Positions 51,715 through 60,636 of a stretch of 64,000 bases of DNA are shown here, one piece after another. The stretch is from contig VXSP01000045.1 of assembly GCA_009837885.1 (NCBI GenBank), positions 537,644 through 601,643 on the forward strand, given 5' to 3'. The notes under the pieces are model-generated. The model was not told where the DNA came from, ran no database searches, and was given only the letters and a program-made list of their open reading frames with translations. The DNA is from Holophagales bacterium. GTDB taxonomy: Bacteria > Acidobacteriota > Thermoanaerobaculia > Multivoradales > Multivoraceae. Position numbers and translations under genes: made by a program. Each line of letters begins with the position of its first letter. Within the stretch, counting starts at the first letter, position 1.

Positions 51715-53085
51715 ATGTCCACCCAGAGGGTCGAGATTCTCGGCGACACGATGCGCCGACTCGCGCGCCGCGGAGCCAGGCGGAACCTGTCCCGCGTGCT
51801 GAGCAAGGTGCGGCCCGGAGACGTCTCCGCCGCGCTCAGGAAACTGGTGCCCACGGAGCAGTTGTTCGTGGTCCGCCTCGCGCTCGAGGACTACCCGGAT
51901 TCGGCCGGCGAGGTGCTGCTCGAACTGGAGCCGGGCGAACGGCGCCCGTTGCTGGAGGAACTGGCTCCGTCCGAGATCGCCGGGCTGCTCGCGCCGCTAG
52001 CCGTCGACGACAGCGTCGAGATCGTAGACGGCCTGGAGGACGAGTTGCGCGAGGCCGTGATGGCGCTGCTCGACCGGCCCGACCGGGACGAACTGCAGAC
52101 GCAGTTCGCGTACGAGGAAGACACCGCCGGCCGGATCATGAACACGGAGTTCTTCTCCCTGCCGGAGGACACCCCGGTCGGTGACGCGATCGCGAAGATC
52201 CGCGAGCACGGCGAGGTCGAGATGATCTTCTACCTGTACGTCGTCGATCCGGAGGGCCGTCTGGCCGGCGTGCTGTCGCTGCGGGAGTTGCTGCTGTCGG
52301 TGCCGAGCCGCACCCTGGGCGAGATCATGAACCGCGGCCTGGTCACGGCACACACGGACACGGACCAGGAAGAAGTGGCGCGGCTCGCTTCGCGCTACGA
52401 CTTTCTCGCCGTTCCCGTGGTCGACGACCGCCGCCGTCTGCTGGGTCTCGTGACCGTCGACGACGTGATCGACATCGTGCAGGAGGAGGCGGAGGAAGAC
52501 TTCTACAAGATGGTGGGCACGTCGGACGACGAGCTGCTGTACCGCGAGCGGTCCTGGCGGGTTGCCGGCATCCGGCTGCCGTGGCTGCTGGTCAACCTGA
52601 TCGGTCTGACCCTGACCGGCGTCCTGATGAAGCAGTTCCAGTTGCGCCTGAACGAAGCGTTCCTGCTCGCCTTCGCGCCCGTCGTCATGGGCATGGGCGG
52701 CAACATCGGCAGTCAGACGATGACGCTCACGGTACGCGGTCTGGCCACCGGCCGGATCGGCGAGGGCGGCGGCCGCATGCGCCGCTTCCTGATGCAGCAG
52801 ATCCGGATCGGCCTCGTCGTCGGCCTGGTGTGTTCGGCGGTCGCCGCCGGAGTCGCGGCGTTCCTGGAACAGAATCCGGCCTACAGCGCGGTGGTCGCGA
52901 GTTCGCTGTTCCTCGCCATCATGCTCGCGTCGCTGATCGGTTCGCTCCTGCCGATGGCCTTCGAACGGATGGGGATCGACCCGGCGGTGGCCAGCGGCCC
53001 CATGGTGACGACCAGCAGCGACATCACCGGCATCCTCGTCTACTTCGGGCTGGCGACGCTGATGATCGACTGGCTGGTCCGCTGA
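51715..53085 (+). CDS. mgtE: Magnesium transporter MgtE
   Basis: A 456-aa Mg2+ channel/transporter. The N-terminal MgtE_N domain (to about residue 130) contains superhelical repeats around LEPGERRPLLEELAPSEIAG. Two CBS domains follow (about 135-255, with FYLYVVDPEGRLAGVLSLRE and FLAVPVVDDRRRLLGLVTVD) that sense cytosolic Mg2+. Then come five membrane helices with MGMGGNIGSQTMTLTVRGLA, the pore signature. It is a standard-length family member. The 20-base gap to recO leaves open co-transcription. Confidence 0.95.
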   Translation: MSTQRVEILGDTMRRLARRGARRNLSRVLSKVRPGDVSAALRKLVPTEQLFVVRLALEDYPDSAGEVLLELEPGERRPLLEELAPSEIAGLLAPLAVDDSVEIVDGLEDELREAVMALLDRPDRDELQTQFAYEEDTAGRIMNTEFFSLPEDTPVGDAIAKIREHGEVEMIFYLYVVDPEGRLAGVLSLRELLLSVPSRTLGEIMNRGLVTAHTDTDQEEVARLASRYDFLAVPVVDDRRRLLGLVTVDDVIDIVQEEAEEDFYKMVGTSDDELLYRERSWRVAGIRLPWLLVNLIGLTLTGVLMKQFQLRLNEAFLLAFAPVVMGMGGNIGSQTMTLTVRGLATGRIGEGGGRMRRFLMQQIRIGLVVGLVCSAVAAGVAAFLEQNPAYSAVVASSLFLAIMLASLIGSLLPMAFERMGIDPAVASGPMVTTSSDITGILVYFGLATLMIDWLVR

Positions 53086-53104
53086 ACGGCGGCGGGTTTC
53101 GGAC

Positions 53105-53869
53105 ATGAAGCAGCGAAGCGGAGAGGCGCTGCTGCTCCAGACGACCGACCTGCACGAACGGGACCGGATCGTCGTCTTTCTCAGCCGCGACCGGGGGCTG
53201 AAGCGGGGAGCGGCCCGCAGCGCCCGGACGCGCTTCAGCCGTTTCGGCGGCGAGTTGCAGCAGCTCGCCAAGGTGCACCTGACCTGGTTCGAGAAGCCGG
53301 AGCGCGAACTCGTGCGACTCGGCGAGGCGGAGATGATCCGCAGCGCCAGAGCGCTGCACGAGGACCTGGAGGGCATCCTCGTGTCGTCCTATCTGGCGGA
53401 GCACATGCAGGTTTTCGCCCAGGAGGACGAGCCGGAGAACCACCTCTACCGCCTCCTGGACACCACCGTTCAGGCGCTGCTCGACGGCTGCGACCGCTGG
53501 CTGGCGGCGCGCTACCTGGAGTGCTGGACGCTGCGCCTGAGCGGCGTGTTTCCCGCGCCCCGCCGCTGTCCCGCCTGCGGCAACGCGATCGGCGACGAGG
53601 CCTTCCTCGCGGTGGATGCGGCCGGCCTCCTGTGTCCTTCGTGTGGGGGAGGCGCGGGCGCGAACCGCAGGGTGGGGGCTGGAGCCCTGGCGTTTCTGCG
53701 CCAGATCGGAGCATCGGATCTCGCGGGCCTGCAGGCGAACGGAAAAGTCGACGAGGCGACGCTCAAATCGGTCGAGTCGGTGACGCGCGAGGTGCGCCGC
53801 GCCTTTCTGGGCCGGGAACTGAAGAGCTACGGGGTGATGCAGCGGACCCTCAGGGACGTGGCGCCCTGA
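53105..53869 (+). CDS. recO: DNA repair protein RecO
   Basis: The 254-aa protein has the RecO layout: an N-terminal OB fold (GEALLLQTTDLHERDRIVVF, then LSRDRGLKRGAARSARTR), a helical middle and a zinc site with Cys155/Cys158 and Cys177/Cys180 (CPACG...CPSCG). RecO helps RecR load RecA onto gapped single-stranded DNA. Its TGA overlaps the mutL ATG (ATGA-type at 53867-53871), coupling two repair genes. Confidence 0.93.
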   Translation: MKQRSGEALLLQTTDLHERDRIVVFLSRDRGLKRGAARSARTRFSRFGGELQQLAKVHLTWFEKPERELVRLGEAEMIRSARALHEDLEGILVSSYLAEHMQVFAQEDEPENHLYRLLDTTVQALLDGCDRWLAARYLECWTLRLSGVFPAPRRCPACGNAIGDEAFLAVDAAGLLCPSCGGGAGANRRVGAGALAFLRQIGASDLAGLQANGKVDEATLKSVESVTREVRRAFLGRELKSYGVMQRTLRDVAP

Positions 53870-55734
53870 TGGCCGGTTCCGGCCCGGAACGCCGGGTTCT
53901 GCGGCGGCTTCCCGACGCGCTGATCTCCCAGATCGCGGCCGGCGAGGTGGTGGAACGCCCGTCATCCGTGGTCAAGGAGCTCGTGGAGAACGCCCTCGAT
54001 GCCGGCGCCGCCCGCATCGAGATCGAACTCGAGAACGGCGGACGCGACCTGATCTCGGTGGCCGACGACGGCAGCGGGATCGCCGCCGGGGACACGGCCC
54101 TGGCGCTCGAACGCCACGCGACCAGCAAGATCGCCTCGTTCGACGATCTGCTGGAGGTGGCGACCCTTGGCTTTCGCGGCGAAGCCCTGGCGTCGATCGC
54201 CGCGGTCTCCAGGTGCGAACTCCTGACCGCCCGGTCGGCGGGCGACGGTCATCGCCTGGTCGTCGAGGGCGGGCGGCTCACCGTCGACGAACCAGTGAGC
54301 CGTCCCCGCGGCACGACGGTTCGGGTCGAGTCCCTGTTCTACAACGTGCCGGCCCGCAAGGAGTTCCTGAAGCGGCCCGCGACCGAGCTCCGCCACGCGC
54401 TGACCGTCGTCCAGGGATACGCGCTGGCACGGCCGGACGTGACGTTTGTCGTGCGCCACGCTCCCGACGGCGAGTCGCCGGGGCGGGAGTTGCTGCGGGC
54501 TCAAGCCACCGGAGTCGACGCGGTCGGCCGGCTCAACCGGATCGCGCAGTTGTTCGGCGAGGACCTCGTGAACCACCTGACTCCGTTGCCGGAGGCCAGG
54601 AGGGAGCAGGGGATCTCCGGCTTCGTCGGCGACCGGGAGACGACGAAGGGCCGGCGCCTGTTCCTGTTCGTGAACGGGCGCCTGCTACGGGACCGTGCCG
54701 TCCTCGCCATCTACTACAAGGCGGTGCGGGACCTGATGAAGGGAGAGCGTCCGCCGGCGCTCTTCCTGTTCCTCGACGTTCCGCCCGAGTCCGTCGACGT
54801 CAACGTCCACCCGCAGAAGGCGGAGGTCCGGTTCCGCGATGCGGCGCTGATGGGCCGCATCGGCAGCGCGCTGCGCAGGGGACTCGAGGCCGCCAAGGGC
54901 GAGGAGCCGGCGCCCCTTCGTGAACCGAGTGGCCCGGCGGCGCCTCCGGCCTGGACGGGCGTCGGAGAAGTGCGCGAGACGCCCGGCGCGGCGACCGATG
55001 CGGCGGCGCCGGCTGTACCGGCGTGGGCGGAGGAGCTCGCCGCCCGGTACGGCGGAGCGGGAACCGGACCGGCCGGGAAGCTCGCCGAGGTCGCCTACCG
55101 GCCGGAGCCGGCCACCCGGGTTCCTCTTTCCGGCAAGGGACGCGAATCGCTTCGTCTGATCGGGCAGTACAAGGGCACGATGATCCTGCTCGAGGGGCCC
55201 GAGGCGCTGTTCGTCGTGGACCAGCACGTTGCCCACGAGCGCATCCTCTACGAACGCTTCCGCCGCAGCCTGAAGCGGCAGGATGCGGCGAGCCAGACGC
55301 TGCTGGTGCCGCGCATGCTGGAGCTCTCGGCGGCCGAGAACGCCGCGCTGGCCGAATGCTCGTCGGGTCTGGCCCGCTGCGGCTACGCGGTCAGGGCCCT
55401 TTCCGGTGGTAGCGCCGCGATCACCGCGATCCCGGCCGTCCTGCCGGACAAGGAAGCGGAGAGCCTCGTACTCCGGATCGCGACCCGGGTGGCAGGCGGC
55501 GACGAGTTGCCGAGCGAGGACGAGGCGCTCGCCGACTACCTGCTGACCCAGTTGGCGGCGAGCAGGGCCTGCCGCGCCGCGGTCAAGATGCACCAGGCGC
55601 TGTCGGCGGAGAAGATGGAGAGCCTGATCGCGGAACTCTTCGCCTGCGAGCACCCGTACACCTGTCCGCACGGTCGCCCGGTCGTGCTGGAACTCACGGA
55701 CCGGGACCTGGAACGCCGGTTCAAGCGCCGCTAG
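53869..55734 (+). CDS. mutL: DNA mismatch repair protein MutL
   Basis: A 621-aa MutL. The N-terminal GHKL ATPase shows IAAGEVVERPSSVVKELVEN, DDGSGI, and TLGFRGEALASIAAVS, with VNVHPQKAEVRF in the following domain. A Pro/Ala linker (about 345-420) leads to the C-terminal dimerisation and nuclease domain with DQHVAHERILYE at residues 451-462 (consensus DQHA-x2-E-x4-E; here Val replaces the Ala) and CPHGRP at 599-604. Endonuclease activity is therefore expected, as in organisms that lack MutH. No mutS is in the window. Confidence 0.96.
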   Translation: MAGSGPERRVLRRLPDALISQIAAGEVVERPSSVVKELVENALDAGAARIEIELENGGRDLISVADDGSGIAAGDTALALERHATSKIASFDDLLEVATLGFRGEALASIAAVSRCELLTARSAGDGHRLVVEGGRLTVDEPVSRPRGTTVRVESLFYNVPARKEFLKRPATELRHALTVVQGYALARPDVTFVVRHAPDGESPGRELLRAQATGVDAVGRLNRIAQLFGEDLVNHLTPLPEARREQGISGFVGDRETTKGRRLFLFVNGRLLRDRAVLAIYYKAVRDLMKGERPPALFLFLDVPPESVDVNVHPQKAEVRFRDAALMGRIGSALRRGLEAAKGEEPAPLREPSGPAAPPAWTGVGEVRETPGAATDAAAPAVPAWAEELAARYGGAGTGPAGKLAEVAYRPEPATRVPLSGKGRESLRLIGQYKGTMILLEGPEALFVVDQHVAHERILYERFRRSLKRQDAASQTLLVPRMLELSAAENAALAECSSGLARCGYAVRALSGGSAAITAIPAVLPDKEAESLVLRIATRVAGGDELPSEDEALADYLLTQLAASRACRAAVKMHQALSAEKMESLIAELFACEHPYTCPHGRPVVLELTDRDLERRFKRR

Positions 55735-55809
55735 CCCGGTTCGCGGCGCGCGGTCAGGCGTGCCGAGGACACGAACTCGCCAGTCCGCCTGCGATTCGCA
55801 GACCTGAAG

Positions 55810-56523
55810 TTACTGGAAGAGGGTAAAGCGAGCCATCATCGCGACCAGCAAGGCCATGGCCGCCATCATGGAACGGATGGACCACTTGGTCGCCGCGTAC
55901 TCGGCGGCTCGGACTTTCTCCTGTTGTTCCATCCGGCCCAGCAGCAGGTCCTTGAGGTCGGCGATCTCTTTGCGGACCGCCGCGAACTCCTTGTGGACCG
56001 CTTCGAACCTCTTGCCGACCGCTTCAAACTCCGCGTCGACCGCTCCGAAGTCGTGGGTAAGCCTGGCGTCGATCTGGTCCTTGAGGCTGGCGATCTCCCC
56101 ACGGACCGCCCCGAACTCCTTGCGGACCGCTCCGAAGTCGTAAGCGAGCCTGGTTTCTGTCCGGCCTTCTAGGCTGCCGATCTCCGTTCGGAGATTCTCG
56201 GTCTCGTGAGCGAGCTTGGCTTCCAGACCGTTGAACTCAGCTTTGAGGAGTCGGGTCTGGTCGTTGATTCTCTGGTCCAGAAGCTCCCTGACGCCGTCGA
56301 TCCTCTCGGACAGCACGGCGTCCACGTGTGCGCACTCGCGCTCGATCTTCTCCGAGAGTTCGATCTTGACCTGTCTGAGGGCGGCCGCCTCGGCATGAGG
56401 CGGCGCTGCCGGCGTTGGTCCTTCCGCTTCCAGGGTCATCCGTCGAGTTCTTTCACGATCTCGTCGTGCACGGTACTCGGTGCGTTCGTCGTCGCGGGCT
56501 GAGTCTACTCGCTTCATCGGCAT
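55810..56523 (-). CDS. Tail-anchored coiled-coil protein of unknown function
   Basis: A 237-aa protein starting MPMKRVDSARDDERTEYRAR behind GGAAGGA. The body (about 60-205) is a long coiled coil with repeated units such as DFGAVRKEFGAVRGEIASLK and DFGAVDAEFEAVGKRFEAVH, and the last ~22 residues (SMMAAMALLVAMMARF) form a single membrane anchor, leaving almost nothing outside. Layout recalls DUF1640/Bdr-like coiled-coil proteins. The internal heptad-multiple repeats are also visible in the DNA as repeats of ccgcgaactcc-type sequence. It faces mutL tail-to-tail; no function can be assigned. Confidence 0.72.
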   Translation of the reverse strand: MPMKRVDSARDDERTEYRARRDRERTRRMTLEAEGPTPAAPPHAEAAALRQVKIELSEKIERECAHVDAVLSERIDGVRELLDQRINDQTRLLKAEFNGLEAKLAHETENLRTEIGSLEGRTETRLAYDFGAVRKEFGAVRGEIASLKDQIDARLTHDFGAVDAEFEAVGKRFEAVHKEFAAVRKEIADLKDLLLGRMEQQEKVRAAEYAATKWSIRSMMAAMALLVAMMARFTLFQ

Positions 56524-56594
56524 CTTCCGTCCTTCCAGGGCATAGGGCCAGCACTGACAAGGACGGAAAGCAGCCGGCAGAACGGGGAACGATC

Positions 56595-57284
56595 CTAGGG
56601 AGACGGACCCGGTTTCAAGCCGGCCAGTGCCCGGGCGGCGGCCCTGCGCTCGGCTTCCTTCTTCGAGTGACCCGACGCCATGGTCACGGCGCGGCCCCCG
56701 ATCCAGCACTCGACGTGGAACACGGGGTCATGATCCGGCCCGTCACGGCCGACGTGCCGGTAGAACGGCGGTTCGAGCCCCTGACTCTGGAGGGATTCCT
56801 GCAGGTCCGACTTGGCGTCCAGGGCGTCCATCGTCTCGGCGGCCTCCGCCTCGATCCATGGTTCGACCAGATCACGGGCGGCCTGGAGGCCGCCGTCGAC
56901 GAAGACGGCCCCGATCACGGCTTCCAGCGCGTCCGCCAGGAGAGACGGCTTCTCGCGGCCACCCGACTGGTCCTCGCCATGGCCGAGGCGAAGCGCCGGG
57001 CCGAGATCGAGCTCCCGGGCGCGCCGGGCCAGCGCCTCGGAGCTGACGACATGGGACCTGGTCCGCGACAGGACGCCTTCGGGCGCCGACCGATCACCGC
57101 GGAAGAGCCGGTTCGCCACGACCAGCCCCAGCACCGAGTCGCCCAGAAACTCCAGCCGCTCGTTGTCCTGCTCCAGGCCCCGTTCGTTGGCGAAGGAGCT
57201 GTGGGTCAAGGCCTGCTCGAGCAACGCGCGGTTCTCGAACCGGTGGCCGAGTCGCGCTTCGAGAGCCTCGACCGGGTCGATCAG
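56595..57284 (-). CDS. rnc: Ribonuclease III
   Basis: A ~229-aa RNase III: the catalytic signature NERLEFLGDSVLGLVVANRL, downstream acidic residues in SLLADALEAVIGAVFVDGG, and a C-terminal double-stranded RNA-binding domain (SDLQESLQSQGLEPPFYRHV ... SKKEAERRAAARALAGL). It processes rRNA precursors and structured mRNAs. No ATG, GTG or TTG is in frame where the homology starts; a CTG at 57284 overlaps the asnS stop (CTGA) and would place the N-terminus at LIDPVEALEARLGHRFENRA, which fits the family. I propose that start. A TTG further in (ALLEQ) would cut into the first helix. Confidence 0.9.
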   Translation of the reverse strand: MIDPVEALEARLGHRFENRALLEQALTHSSFANERGLEQDNERLEFLGDSVLGLVVANRLFRGDRSAPEGVLSRTRSHVVSSEALARRARELDLGPALRLGHGEDQSGGREKPSLLADALEAVIGAVFVDGGLQAARDLVEPWIEAEAAETMDALDAKSDLQESLQSQGLEPPFYRHVGRDGPDHDPVFHVECWIGGRAVTMASGHSKKEAERRAAARALAGLKPGPSP

Positions 57285-58579
57285 GGGTAGATCCGGTCCA
57301 TCGTTCGCGGATAGGGGATCGTCTCCCGCAGGTGGGGCACTCCCGCCATCCAGGCGACGAAGCGCTCGACGCCCATGCCGAAGCCGCTGTGCTCGAAGGT
57401 GCCGTAGCGGCGGATGTCCAGGTACCACTGGAAGGCGTCCAGCGGCAGATCGTGCTCCTTGAGGCGCGCGAGCAGCAGATCGTGGTCGTGAATGCGCTGG
57501 CTGCCGCCGATGATCTCTCCGTAGCCCTCCGGGGCGATCACGTCGAGCGCGAGGGCCAGCGATGGATCGTCCGGATCGGGTTCCATGTAGAAGGCCTTGA
57601 GCGACGTCGGATAGTGGGTGATCATCACTGGCCGATCGAACTCCCGCGTGATCGACGTTTCCTCGGGGGCGCCGAAGTCCGCCCCGAACTCGATCCCGGA
57701 ACCCTGCCGGCGCAGCAGCTCGATCGCCTCCGCGTACCGGAGCCGCGGGAAGGGCCCCTGGATGGCTTCGAGCTTCGAGGTGTCGCGCTCCAGGATCGTG
57801 AGCGGCTCGCGGCAGTTCTCCAGCACCCGGCCCGCGAGGTAGACGAGGAAGTCCTCGGCCAGTTCGCACAGCCCCTCGAAGTTCAGGAAGGCCGCCTCCG
57901 GCTCGACCATCCAGAACTCCATCAGGTGCCGGCGGGTCTTCGACTTCTCGGCGCGGAAGGTGGGTCCGAAGCAGTAGACCTTGCCCAGGGCCGCCGCGGC
58001 CGGCTCCAGATAAAGCTGGCCGGACTGGCTGAGGTAGGCCGAGCCGTGGTCGAAGTAGGGCGTCTCGAACAGGGTCGACGTGCCTTCGCAGGCGGCGGGC
58101 GTGAGGATCGGCGAGTCGACGAGGTAGTAGCCGCGCTCGCGGTGAAAGTCGTGGATCGCGTGGCAGACCTCGCTGCGGATGCGCAGCACCGCGCGTTGCC
58201 GGCTGGAGCGGAGCCACAGGTGCCGGTTGTCCATCAGGAACGCGGTGCCGTGCTCCTTCGGCGTGATGGGGTAGGCCTCGGCGCCATGCTCCAGGGCCAG
58301 GGACGACACCTGTACCTCGACGCCGCCGGGTGAACGGGGATCGGCGGCCACCGTGCCCGTTGCCGCGATCGTCGACTCCTGCCCGGCGTGCTGGAGCACC
58401 TGCCAGGAGGCCTCATCGACCTCCTTGCGACTGACGACGAGCTGGACGGTGGCGCCCGAATCCCGGAGGCGGATGAAACCGATCCGCCCGCTGGAACGGC
58501 GGCCATCGACCCAGCCGCGCAGCCGAACCTGCTCTCCGATCAGGTCGCCGAGCTCGGGAATCGAGTTCCACTCCGTCAC
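57281..58579 (-). CDS. asnS: Asparaginyl-tRNA synthetase
   Basis: The 432-aa class IIb synthetase has an N-terminal OB anticodon-binding domain (VRLRGWVDGRRSSGRIGFIR, then LQLVVSRKEV-like segment) and a catalytic core with motif 2 FGPTFRAEKSKTRRHLMEFW and motif 3 GFGMGVERFVAWMAGV. The AsnRS-type blocks CEGTSTLFETPYFDHGSAYL and YLSQSGQLYLE distinguish it from AspRS. It charges tRNA-Asn. The stop overlaps the proposed rnc start, an arrangement that would couple their translation. Confidence 0.95.
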   Translation of the reverse strand: MTEWNSIPELGDLIGEQVRLRGWVDGRRSSGRIGFIRLRDSGATVQLVVSRKEVDEASWQVLQHAGQESTIAATGTVAADPRSPGGVEVQVSSLALEHGAEAYPITPKEHGTAFLMDNRHLWLRSSRQRAVLRIRSEVCHAIHDFHRERGYYLVDSPILTPAACEGTSTLFETPYFDHGSAYLSQSGQLYLEPAAAALGKVYCFGPTFRAEKSKTRRHLMEFWMVEPEAAFLNFEGLCELAEDFLVYLAGRVLENCREPLTILERDTSKLEAIQGPFPRLRYAEAIELLRRQGSGIEFGADFGAPEETSITREFDRPVMITHYPTSLKAFYMEPDPDDPSLALALDVIAPEGYGEIIGGSQRIHDHDLLLARLKEHDLPLDAFQWYLDIRRYGTFEHSGFGMGVERFVAWMAGVPHLRETIPYPRTMDRIYP

Positions 58580-58655
58580 CGATCGATCCCCACGGAGCGA
58601 TCATACCGCTGCGATGTGAACGGCGGGCCGAGGCGAGTCGCTACACTAGCGCCCG

Positions 58656-59144
58656 ATGCTCCGCCGGCTCCCCCCGCTCGTGACGCCAGGCCGGACCACT
58701 GCCGCCGTCGCCGCGGCGTGCTGCCTGGTGATCGGTTTGGTCGTCGCCGCCCCCCTGTCGGCAGCTTCGGGCGGGCGAGCGGCGTCCCTGCTCTACGAGT
58801 TCTTCGCGCCGGTCTGCCACCAGATCGCCGAACGCAGCTTCCACCTGCATGGCCACCCTCTGGCCGTCTGCCACCGCTGCTTCGGCTTCTACGTCGGCTT
58901 CACGCTGGGGCTGGCGGTGCTGCCCTTCGTCCGCCGGTTCCGCGACTGGTTGCTCGACAGGCCCCGGCGGATCCTCTTCTTCCTGGCGCCGGCCGCGATC
59001 GACTGGCTGTTGCCGATGAACACCCCGGCAAGCCGGTTTGGGACGGCTCTGCTGGCCGCCGCACCGATCGCTCTCCTGGTGTGGGCGGCGATCGATCAGA
59101 TCACCGAAAGACATGCCCCGAAACTGCTTGAGGAGACACCATGA
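58656..59144 (+). CDS. DUF2085 membrane protein
   Basis: The 162-aa protein has about three to four hydrophobic segments and the DUF2085 hallmark CHQIAERSFHLHGHPLAVCH with RCFGFYVGFTLG, a Cys/His-rich membrane-edge motif that may bind metal. It is divergent from asnS (76 bases) and overlaps the next gene by ATGA, indicating one operon with the two paralogous membrane proteins that follow. Function of the family is unknown. Confidence 0.82.
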   Translation: MLRRLPPLVTPGRTTAAVAAACCLVIGLVVAAPLSAASGGRAASLLYEFFAPVCHQIAERSFHLHGHPLAVCHRCFGFYVGFTLGLAVLPFVRRFRDWLLDRPRRILFFLAPAAIDWLLPMNTPASRFGTALLAAAPIALLVWAAIDQITERHAPKLLEETP

Positions 59145-59614
59145 CACCGAACAGATTGAAAGCAGCGGCCATCGGCGGCGGGGCGGCGGGCGTTGCGTCC
59201 CAGATTCCCGGCCTCAGCTTCGTCAACTGCCTGTGCTGCGCGCTGGTGGTCGGCGGCGGCATGCTGGCCGTCTTTCTGGCCTTGCGGAACGAACCCGCGA
59301 CCGAGAAGGCGCCGTACGGGGACGGTGCGCTGATCGGCGCCCTGGCCGGTGTCGTAACGGCCATCGTGGGGGCCATCGTACTCATTCCGATCGCCGCTCT
59401 GTTCGGCGATCCAATGGAACAGACGCTGAGGATGCTCGAGGGGATCGAGGGCATACCGCCCGAGGTCCTCGACGCGCTGGGCGGCGACACGGCGGGTGCC
59501 GTGGGGGCCTTTGCCGTCGTCGGGTTCCTGATGTCTCTGGCGGTCGATGTCGTGTTCGCCGCGATCGGCGGCGTGATCGGAGCGGCCGTCTTCCACAAGA
59601 AGCCCTCGGCTTGA
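59141..59614 (+). CDS. Small integral membrane protein, tandem paralogue 1
   Basis: A 157-aa protein with about four hydrophobic segments: an N-terminal AAIGGGAAGVASQIPGLSFV, then NCLCCALVVGGGMLAVFLAL, a central GALAGVVTAIVGAIVLIPIA and a C-terminal VDVVFAAIGGVIGAAVFHKK. Closely parallels the next gene along its whole length, including the two CC/NxxCC membrane-edge cysteines. Family not recognised beyond glycine-rich small membrane protein. Its ATG overlaps the DUF2085 gene stop. Confidence 0.75.
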   Translation: MTPNRLKAAAIGGGAAGVASQIPGLSFVNCLCCALVVGGGMLAVFLALRNEPATEKAPYGDGALIGALAGVVTAIVGAIVLIPIAALFGDPMEQTLRMLEGIEGIPPEVLDALGGDTAGAVGAFAVVGFLMSLAVDVVFAAIGGVIGAAVFHKKPSA

Positions 59615-59654
59615 GGCCGGATCCGGCGATGTACACACCACCAGGGGAGGTTCG

Positions 59655-60113
59655 ATGACAGGGAAGAAAGTCGGATACGCCGCGCTCGGCGGCGGCGCCG
59701 GAGCGGTCGCGTCGCAGATCCCGGGCTTGCAGTTGCTCAACCTGGCTTGCTGCGCCCTGGTCGTGGGTGGCGGCGTCCTCGCCGTCTACCTTGCGCTAAA
59801 GGACGACCCGCCCGCTCAGGCGGCGCCTTACGGTGAAGGGGCGAAGATCGGCGCGCTTGCCGGCGTCTTCGGCTCCGCCCTGAGTGTTCTGATCGGCCTC
59901 CTGATCCTCGGCGGGGTTACGGGTCTGATGGGCCTCGGCGCTCTCTCGGATGCCTCTGGCGAGGAACTGGAGTCGCTGGGGATCATCAGCGCCATCGCCG
60001 GGTTCGGGGCGATCGCCCTCATCGTCTTCTCGCTCGTCATCAACGTCGCCTTCTCGACGATCGGCGGCGTGATCGGGGCGGCCATCGTCCACAGGAAGGC
60101 GCCGGCCGGGTAG
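59655..60113 (+). CDS. Small integral membrane protein, tandem paralogue 2
   Basis: A 152-aa protein clearly related to its upstream neighbour: GGGAGAVASQIPGLQLLNLA, CCALVVGGGVLAVYLALKDD, APYGEGAKIGALAGVFGSAL, and the ending STIGGVIGAAIVHRKAPAG mirror paralogue 1. The ATG at 59655 has a nearby AGGGGAGG site (about 59642-59649). A duplicated gene retained side by side suggests the two proteins may form a heteromeric membrane assembly. Function unknown. Confidence 0.76.
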   Translation: MTGKKVGYAALGGGAGAVASQIPGLQLLNLACCALVVGGGVLAVYLALKDDPPAQAAPYGEGAKIGALAGVFGSALSVLIGLLILGGVTGLMGLGALSDASGEELESLGIISAIAGFGAIALIVFSLVINVAFSTIGGVIGAAIVHRKAPAG

Positions 60114-60129
60114 CCGGCACCGGGCCGCG

Positions 60130-60633
60130 TCAGCGGCTGAGGAAGGTCCCCGGCCGGTAGTAGCGCTGGTGCCAGATGCCGGCCTGGTCCTCGTCGTCCA
60201 CCGGCATGCGCCAGGTGCGGACGGACGCCTGGCCGAGCGGAAGCCGGTACAGGCCCCGGGGCTGGTCGATCGTGGCCTGGATGTAGTCCTCGGCGGCGTC
60301 CCCCGGGACGTAGCGGCAGGCGATGCGCCGGTAGCGGTCGCGCCAGGCGTCGTCGACGCCGATGTCGTGGACGAGTTCCGCCTCGCCCTCGACGAGGACC
60401 TTGCGGTAGGGGAGGTCCTGCTCGTCGATCGCCAGGCAGGTCCGCGGATCGCGGCGCAGGTTGGCGAACCAGGCGGAGTTCTCGCGCGGGGTGAACCAGA
60501 TCGCTCCCTCCTCGAAGATGAACCAGATCGGGGTCACGAGGGGACTGCCGTCGTCGCGGACGGTGCCGATCCGCATCAGGATTCCCGGTTCGACGAGGAA
60601 GGCATCGCGTTCGCTGTCGGTCATCGTCGGCAT
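60130..60633 (-). CDS. Pyridoxamine 5'-phosphate oxidase-like (PPOX) flavin/F420-binding protein
   Basis: A 167-aa split-barrel protein: ILMRIGTVRDDGSPLVTPIW, FIFEEGAIWFTPRENSAWFA and DPRTCLAIDEQDLPYRKVLV are typical of the PPOX/FDOR family used by F420-dependent reductases and by FMN proteins. The absence of the pyridoxine-binding residues of PdxH suggests it is not PdxH. F420 is available in this organism, so an F420-dependent quinone or deazaflavin reductase is a reasonable guess; FMN use is equally possible. It lies 3 bases downstream of the SDR gene. Confidence 0.8.
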   Translation of the reverse strand: MPTMTDSERDAFLVEPGILMRIGTVRDDGSPLVTPIWFIFEEGAIWFTPRENSAWFANLRRDPRTCLAIDEQDLPYRKVLVEGEAELVHDIGVDDAWRDRYRRIACRYVPGDAAEDYIQATIDQPRGLYRLPLGQASVRTWRMPVDDEDQAGIWHQRYYRPGTFLSR

Positions 60634-60636
60634 TCG

